Positions 58,504 to 64,000 of a stretch of 64,000 bases of DNA are shown here, in pieces (the stretch's first letter is position 1; each line of letters begins with the position of its first letter). The stretch comes from Methanomassiliicoccales archaeon (GTDB lineage: Archaea > Thermoplasmatota > Thermoplasmata > Methanomassiliicoccales > UBA472): positions 62,001-126,000 of the forward strand of contig JAJRAK010000001.1 of assembly GCA_028682895.1 (NCBI GenBank), written 5' to 3'. Made by a program: the position numbers and the translations under genes. A model generated the notes under the pieces. It was not told the DNA's origin, searched no databases, and worked only from the letters and a program-made list of their open reading frames with translations.

Positions 58504-59244
58504 ATGAAATGGGCATCACACATCGCCATCGGAAAGGTGATAGCCGATGCCCTTGAACTTTCTCCGGGGGAGAGGAAGGCCTTCCTTGACGGAATTGTGG
58601 AGCCGGACCGTCACAAGGAAAGGGGGAACAGGGACGGACGGTCCTACCGTCTCAGTCATCATGATCCCTCGGACCGGGTGATAATGCTGCATGTATGGAT
58701 GGCCCGCAGGTCGATGCTCCGAAATGATACCTACCAAGGGTATCGGCACCTAGGGATGGCCCTTCATTACATCCAGGACAAGTCGACATCCAAGGGATTC
58801 CTGGGGCTTACCCACGAGCGCAGGGAAGAGAAGCTGGCCAAGGTCGAACCGTCCCGCGATGAGGTGATGAAAGGATTGAAAGAGCACGCTTCCTCGTCCG
58901 AGTTCGTCCGGCGCTCCCTATCTGAGATCAAGCCGCTGAAGGATCCCAAGAGGATAATGGCCCAAGCGTCCTACCGCTCGGCGTCGGTGGCCGCGGCGGT
59001 CATCGATATGGATGGGCAGACGCATGTGAAGAAGGACTACGCCCGGGCCCGCAGGAAGCACGCCCTGGCGACCGTTCCGCTGATCATTGGCTCTCTGGCC
59101 ATTGGCGCTTCCATTTCCATCCTATGGTCCTCTCCGTACCCGATGGTCCCCGCGGCCGTCCTAGCCCTCATCGCGGTCCTGCTGGACCGTCCATACCGTC
59201 AGCTCAGGCGTCTGGCCGAATGGAACGGGCTGGGGAAGCATTGA
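58504..59244 (+). CDS. Possible Zn-dependent phospholipase C/S1-P1 nuclease-fold protein with C-terminal TMs
   Basis: WASHIAIGKVIADAL...GIVEPDRH...YRLSHHDPSDRVIMLHVW...YQGYRHLGMALHYIQDKST; C-terminal hydrophobic pair. Confidence 0.6.
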   Translation: MKWASHIAIGKVIADALELSPGERKAFLDGIVEPDRHKERGNRDGRSYRLSHHDPSDRVIMLHVWMARRSMLRNDTYQGYRHLGMALHYIQDKSTSKGFLGLTHERREEKLAKVEPSRDEVMKGLKEHASSSEFVRRSLSEIKPLKDPKRIMAQASYRSASVAAAVIDMDGQTHVKKDYARARRKHALATVPLIIGSLAIGASISILWSSPYPMVPAAVLALIAVLLDRPYRQLRRLAEWNGLGKH

Positions 59245-59302
59245 GCAAGAGGTTCGATGACGCACGCGTCGAACAGCTCCAGAACGACCCTCGATCATAT
59301 CC

Positions 59303-60820
59303 TCAATAAAGGTCCATATCGATGGCCTGCCCTTTGACAGGAACTACGGTACGCAACGGGCACAGCTCCCTGAACCTCTCCGGGTCGGGGCAGTGCACCG
59401 GTATGACCACCTCGGGCGATATCCTCTCCACCACCTGCCATAGATGGTCCAATGAAAGGTGCCCGGAACTATGGAAGCCCCTCTCGAAGTCCAACTTTCC
59501 ATCCACCAGGGCCAGTCCCCGACAGTTGAAACCGAACAGCTCTATCCAGTTCATCAGCTTCTGCAGGTTGTCCATCTGCTTCAGGTCATAGGCCATGCTG
59601 TTAGAGTAGACGTACGTGCCGCCCTTAGGTCCGATGTCCAGCAGCTTTGTCATGTCAAAGAACGAGAAGCAGAGCATGTGCTCATCAGGCTCCCTGGCCA
59701 CGTCCTGGGGGTCGGCCACCTGCCAGCCTTTCTCTTGGAGGTCGTTGACGGTGGAGACGTCGTCCGGGCTCAGGGACCTGTACACCCAAAGAAGGTCCTT
59801 GCGTACGTTGCCATCCACCTTGGCTATGCTCTCTAGGAGTGCCACGTCCTTGTGGGTCACCACCATCCTCTTGCCGGTGGTGTTGGCGATGTCGATGAAG
59901 GTGTCTAATCGTTCGAAGTTATTGGCAGAGAAATCGGCGATGGTCAGTCCCTTCCCCGCCTCTACCGCGGCCCGGCAGTTCTCCCTGACCATGGCCTCGG
60001 TCATCTCCCTGCCATCGATGGGCCGACCGATCCGCGTTCCTTCGATGATGAGGGCCTTGGGGGCAAGTTCCCTGGCCGAGTCCGCGAAGCGCGAGGTGCA
60101 CTCCCCGTTCACTCCATGCATCCTCAGGTCACCGGAATAGACGAGCCAATCACCTTCACCGCGCCGGACGGCGAAGGCCGTGGCGCCATACACCGAATGG
60201 TCGACCGGGAACGAGCGGTACTCTATTCCATCGATCTCCCCCTCCCCCTGAGATACGTCGCACAGCGAACCCTTCTTCCACTGGGGGTCGTCATCTATGA
60301 CATCGCCGGTCAGCACCCATCTTCGACCGCGCATCTGCTTTTCCTTGGTGCGAGGGGAGAAAAGCACCCTGGGCTCCTCTTCCTTCCTTTCCCTTACCAC
60401 ATGGTCGAAGAGCTCTGTAGGGGCACCGGCCCTGCCCATCTCGCTGGAGGTGCGGAGGAGGGCGTAGGTCATGGGGCTGGCGACTATCGGGATGTCCTGG
60501 CGCAGGAACCCTATCTGCCCGTAATGGTCGAAATGCGCGTGGGAAAGGAACAGAGCGTCCACCCGCACCGGCCTCATTTCCGAGGGCGGCAGGTCGCTGG
60601 GGAAAAGGTCGGGACGATAACAGTCCAGGGCGGGCAGCATGCCCATGCGGACATAGTCCCACAGTCCCCGACCGGACCGCGGCTTGGAATATTCGGTGTA
60701 ATAGTCCTTGCTGACATCGAACGGCTCGCCGAAATCGAAGAACAGTCCGCGGTCGCCCAGATCGACGTGTATCTTGTTCCCGCCGACGACGCCCGCCCCA
60801 CCGTAGACCGTGATGTCCAT
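59303..60820 (-). CDS. RNase J/beta-CASP-like MBL-fold hydrolase
   Basis: VYGGAGVVGGNKIHVDLGDRGLFFDFG, LFLSHAHFDHYGQIGFLR, FPVDHSVYGATAF, YSGDLRMHG, SGHLSLDHLWQVVERISPEVVIPVH. Confidence 0.82.
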   Translation of the reverse strand: MDITVYGGAGVVGGNKIHVDLGDRGLFFDFGEPFDVSKDYYTEYSKPRSGRGLWDYVRMGMLPALDCYRPDLFPSDLPPSEMRPVRVDALFLSHAHFDHYGQIGFLRQDIPIVASPMTYALLRTSSEMGRAGAPTELFDHVVRERKEEEPRVLFSPRTKEKQMRGRRWVLTGDVIDDDPQWKKGSLCDVSQGEGEIDGIEYRSFPVDHSVYGATAFAVRRGEGDWLVYSGDLRMHGVNGECTSRFADSARELAPKALIIEGTRIGRPIDGREMTEAMVRENCRAAVEAGKGLTIADFSANNFERLDTFIDIANTTGKRMVVTHKDVALLESIAKVDGNVRKDLLWVYRSLSPDDVSTVNDLQEKGWQVADPQDVAREPDEHMLCFSFFDMTKLLDIGPKGGTYVYSNSMAYDLKQMDNLQKLMNWIELFGFNCRGLALVDGKLDFERGFHSSGHLSLDHLWQVVERISPEVVIPVHCPDPERFRELCPLRTVVPVKGQAIDMDLY

Positions 60821-60983
60821 GTCGATCGAATGGAAGGTCCGGTGGGGATTTATGACTATGCTCTCGGTTTTACATCGATTACCAAATAATTATTCGTGAA
60901 AACGAGCGACAATATTTTTATGAACGGTCTACTAAAATGAAAATCTCGAAACGCATATATCTGGCGAACATGTTGGAGCACTC

Positions 60984-62243
60984 ATGGCAGCCATGACCTT
61001 CGCCCAGAAGGTTCTATCCCGGACCAGTGGAAAGGAGGCGTTCCCCGGTGACATTGTTTCGGCCAAGATCGACCTGGCGATGTCCCATGAGAACGCCGCC
61101 CTGGTGCTCCGTTCGTTCAAGGAGATTGGAGCGAAGCAGCTTTGGGACCCGGAGAAGGTGGTGCTGCTCTTCGATCACAGGATACCGGCCAATACCACCA
61201 AGGCCGCTGAAGGGCATCAGACGGTGCGTAACTTCGTGCGGCAGGAAGGTTTGCCAAACTTTTACGATATGAAGGAAGGCATCTGCCATCAGGTCCTTCC
61301 TGAGAAAGGGCACGTCCTCCCGGGCATGCTCATCGTCGGGACGGACTCGCATACCACGACGTATGGTGCGTTGGGGGCGTTCTCCACCGGCATCGGTGCC
61401 ACCGAGATGGCCGCCGCCTGGGCCACGGGAGAGCTGTGGATGAAGGTCCCACAGACTTTCCGATTCCATCTGAACGGGAAGTTGGACGGCATCACCTCGG
61501 CCAAGGACGTCATACTTCATCTCATCGGCAAGATGGGAGCGGACGGTTGCGATTACCGCTGCACGGAGTTCGTCGGTCCGGTCGTGGACGCCATGTCAGT
61601 GTCCGGCCGCATGACCATGTGCAACATGAGCATGGAGATGGGAGCCAAGGCCGGGGTATGCTTCCCTGACCAGAGGACGGAGGAGTACCTCAAGGGAAGG
61701 GCGAAAGGCCCATGGCAGCCGATCACCTCCGACAAGGGCGCAGAGGTGGAGAAGGAGCTCGACCTGGACCTCACCGGCCTATCACCCCAGGTGGCCTACC
61801 CGCACTCCGTTGACAATGTGAAGGCGGTGGAGGAGATGGTCGGGATACCGATAGACCAGGCGGTCATCGGCTCCTGCACTAACGGACGGGCGGAGGACCT
61901 GCTCGCCGCCGAGCGCATCCTGCACGGACGAAAGGTGGCCGAGAGCGTTCGCCTGATCGTCGTCCCTGCGTCAAAAGAGGTGTATCTGTGGGCGGCGGAC
62001 AGTGGCATACTATCATCGCTCGTAAGGTCGGGCGCGATCGTGACGAACCCCGGGTGCGGTCCCTGCCTGGGTGCGCACCAAGGCCTGCTGGCTCCAGGGG
62101 AGCGTTGCATCGCCACCACGAACCGTAATTTCAAGGGCAGGATGGGCTCCCCGGAGTCCGAGGTGTACTTGGCATCCCCGGCCACGGTAGCGGCAAGTGC
62201 GATGAAGGGAGAGATCGCAGACCCCCGGGAAGTGGGACCATGA
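60984..62243 (+). CDS. leuC: 3-isopropylmalate dehydratase/homoaconitase large subunit
   Basis: LFDHRIPANTTKAAEGHQTVRNF, GTDSHTTTYGALGAFSTGIGATEMA, IGSCTNGRAEDL, NPGCGPCLGAHQG. Confidence 0.93.
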   Translation: MAAMTFAQKVLSRTSGKEAFPGDIVSAKIDLAMSHENAALVLRSFKEIGAKQLWDPEKVVLLFDHRIPANTTKAAEGHQTVRNFVRQEGLPNFYDMKEGICHQVLPEKGHVLPGMLIVGTDSHTTTYGALGAFSTGIGATEMAAAWATGELWMKVPQTFRFHLNGKLDGITSAKDVILHLIGKMGADGCDYRCTEFVGPVVDAMSVSGRMTMCNMSMEMGAKAGVCFPDQRTEEYLKGRAKGPWQPITSDKGAEVEKELDLDLTGLSPQVAYPHSVDNVKAVEEMVGIPIDQAVIGSCTNGRAEDLLAAERILHGRKVAESVRLIVVPASKEVYLWAADSGILSSLVRSGAIVTNPGCGPCLGAHQGLLAPGERCIATTNRNFKGRMGSPESEVYLASPATVAASAMKGEIADPREVGP

Positions 62244-62722
62244 AGGGAAAGGTATGGAAGTACGGCGATCACGTCAACACCGACGTGATCATACCCGGAA
62301 GGTACCTGGACGATTACGACCCGAAGCACCTGGCGAGGCATGCGATGGAGGACATCGACGTCACGTTCGCAAAGGACGTTTCATATGGGGACATCATCGT
62401 AGCGGGACGGAACTTCGGCTGCGGCTCCAGCCGAGAGCAGGCGCCTCTCGCTCTCAAGTTCGCCGGCGTAGGCGCGGTCGTCGCCCCTAGCTTCGCCCGG
62501 ATCTTTTACCGGAACGCTATCAACATCGGCCTTCCGGTCATCGAGCTCGACGCCCGGGAGATGTTCAACAAAGGGGACACAGCGCTCATCAACTTGGAGA
62601 AAGGCATAATGGTCAACGAGGCCAGCGGCAAGAGCGTCAAGTTCGAACCGCTGCCCGATTTCCTGCTGGCCATACTCAAAGAAGGAGGCCTGGTCGCTCA
62701 CACCGCGAAGAGGTTCCGTTAG
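62240..62722 (+). CDS. leuD: 3-isopropylmalate dehydratase/homoaconitase small subunit
   Basis: [70 protein letters not shown] overlap with leuC. Confidence 0.93.
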   Translation: MKGKVWKYGDHVNTDVIIPGRYLDDYDPKHLARHAMEDIDVTFAKDVSYGDIIVAGRNFGCGSSREQAPLALKFAGVGAVVAPSFARIFYRNAINIGLPVIELDAREMFNKGDTALINLEKGIMVNEASGKSVKFEPLPDFLLAILKEGGLVAHTAKRFR

Positions 62723-62756
62723 AGGAAGTTATATAAGGGGGGAAGGATTGGGCTAG

Positions 62757-62827
62757 CTCAAGGACGCTCCCAGTCACCTGCTGGAATACAGCGAAAAACA
62801 TGTCTGGGTCATCCTATGCGGGGCGTG
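62757..62827 (+). ncRNA. Candidate structured RNA or leader between leuD and rpoK
   Basis: TATA-like ttatataag at 62729-62737; closing stem ACGCTCC (62764-62770)/GGGGCGT (62820-62826) with one GU; inner hairpin GCTG-GAATA-CAGC (62780-62792). Confidence 0.35.
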
Positions 62828-62829
62828 AA

Positions 62830-62842
62830 AAAATTTATAAGC
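62830..62842 (+). promoter_or_regulatory. TATA box for rpoK
   Basis: aaatttataagc about 45 nt before the rpoK ATG. Confidence 0.6.
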
Positions 62843-62882
62843 CCCTCGATAATATGGGGACACTTCCCCTTATGGTGAATTC

Positions 62883-63056
62883 ATGAAGTATACTAGATTT
62901 GAGAAGGCGCGGATCATCGGTGCCAGGGCACTCCAGATATCCCTAGGCGCGCCTGTGCTTCTAGAGATCCCTGAAGGGATGATCGATCCGATCACCATCT
63001 CTCAGTTGGAATACGACAGGGGAATTATCCCTATAACGGTAAAACGCGACATATGA
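62883..63056 (+). CDS. rpoK: DNA-directed RNA polymerase subunit K
   Basis: [57 protein letters not shown]; below the ORF-track length cutoff. Confidence 0.93.
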   Translation: MKYTRFEKARIIGARALQISLGAPVLLEIPEGMIDPITISQLEYDRGIIPITVKRDI

Positions 63057-63066
63057 GGTTATTAAA

Positions 63067-63678
63067 ATGAGCGACGAGACCAAGACCGATCTTCTCGTAC
63101 CGGAGGACGTCTATCTGACCTCCGGCGTCCACATAGGCACCCAGCAGAAGAGTGCTGACATGAAGGATTTCATCTTCAAGGTCAGGACCGATGGCCTGTA
63201 CGTCATGGACGTCAAGCAGACCGACGTCAGAATAAGGGCAGCGGCCAAGTTCCTTTCCCGCTTCAAGGCCGACCGTATATTGGTCGTGTCCGCCAGGCAG
63301 TACGGGCAGAAGCCCGTCAGGATCATGTCCAAGGCCATTGGCGCCATGTACTTCGAGGAGAGGCTCATACCCGGTTCATTGACCAACCCGGTGCTCAACC
63401 GTTTCATCGAGCCCGATGTCATCATCGTGACCGACCCCGCCGCCGACCAGCAGGCCGTCGCCGAGGCCTTGAACGTGGGCATACCGATCGTCGCCCTCTG
63501 TGACGCCAACAATGAGACCAGGAACGTTGATTTGGTAATACCGACCAACAACAAGGGGAGGCGCTCCCTGGCCTGCGTCTACTGGCTGCTGACCCGCGAG
63601 ATCCTGAAGGAGCGCGGACAACTGCTGAGGGACGAGGATTTCAAGCTGGGCATCGACGATTTCGAAGCCAGCCTGTAA
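63067..63678 (+). CDS. rpsB: 30S ribosomal protein S2
   Basis: [72 protein letters not shown]. Confidence 0.95.
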   Translation: MSDETKTDLLVPEDVYLTSGVHIGTQQKSADMKDFIFKVRTDGLYVMDVKQTDVRIRAAAKFLSRFKADRILVVSARQYGQKPVRIMSKAIGAMYFEERLIPGSLTNPVLNRFIEPDVIIVTDPAADQQAVAEALNVGIPIVALCDANNETRNVDLVIPTNNKGRRSLACVYWLLTREILKERGQLLRDEDFKLGIDDFEASL

Positions 63679-63718
63679 ACCCCAACCCTTTTCAACTTCC
63701 TTCCCTATATTTTCATTC

Positions 63719-64000
63719 ATGGTGCGCCGACCGGCCGTCGCCGGACAGTTCTACTCTTCTCGCAAGGACGATCTCGTCGATGAGCTGAAGCGATGCTTCC
63801 TTTCCCCATTGGGGCCTGGGCATCTTCCTGAGGTCAACAAGGACGGGCCGCGCCGGATCGTTGGCGCGGTCGTGCCGCACGCCGGTCTGATGTTCTCCGG
63901 GCCTGTGGCCGCACACCTGTATGCCGAACTGGCAAAGGATGGACTGCCGGAGACGGTGGTCCTCATCGGTCCCAACCACACCGGTTATGGGAGGCCGATG
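63719..64000 (+). CDS. Memo family protein (AmmeMemoRadiSam system protein B), truncated by window end
   Basis: MVRRPAVAGQFYSSRKDDLVDELKRCF...VGAVVPHAGLMFSGPVAAHLY...VVLIGPNHTGYGRPM. Confidence 0.9.
   Translation, partial: MVRRPAVAGQFYSSRKDDLVDELKRCFLSPLGPGHLPEVNKDGPRRIVGAVVPHAGLMFSGPVAAHLYAELAKDGLPETVVLIGPNHTGYGRPM

Noticed and set aside
62764-62827. tRNA-like element before rpoK
   Set aside because: 7-bp closing stem is suggestive but there is no TTCRA T-arm or anticodon arm; kept only as a candidate structured RNA

Overview
This window is archaeal chromosomal sequence. The evidence is GatD/GatE, rpoK followed by rpsB, S17e, ThyX, an HVO_0476-type Zn protein and a Thermoplasmata-like surface-protein repertoire; the assignment to Thermoplasmatota is inference. 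It is densely coding and mostly housekeeping or metabolic: purD, hypB, hypE, gatDE, pcm, thyX, an NFACT/RqcH gene, agmatine-to-putrescine genes, leuCD, rpoK, rpsB and memo. There are four tRNAs (Arg-GCG, Thr-GGT, Val-TAC, Arg-TCG). Accessory content includes several TM-anchored surface proteins (three with NosD-like beta-helices, one of 2204 aa) and a tandem pair of secreted HExxH metallopeptidases. I saw no CRISPR array, transposon, prophage or rRNA. The most interesting points are: (1) a clear heliorhodopsin (52155-52934) divergent from a tight ArsA / thioredoxin-like / Fpg / small-TM operon and convergent with a double-ACT plus metallo-beta-lactamase protein that has an unusual HGDADH motif; (2) a K+ channel/RCK protein ending in a YHS-like metal-binding module, flanked by direct repeats because a decayed ~100 bp copy of the neighbouring DUF1015 gene's 3' end lies on its other side; (3) a 15-aa lysine-rich micro-ORF with a strong Shine-Dalgarno; (4) a candidate structured RNA between leuD and rpoK with its own TATA-like box; (5) a membrane-anchored winged-helix regulator abutting a beta-propeller surface protein gene.
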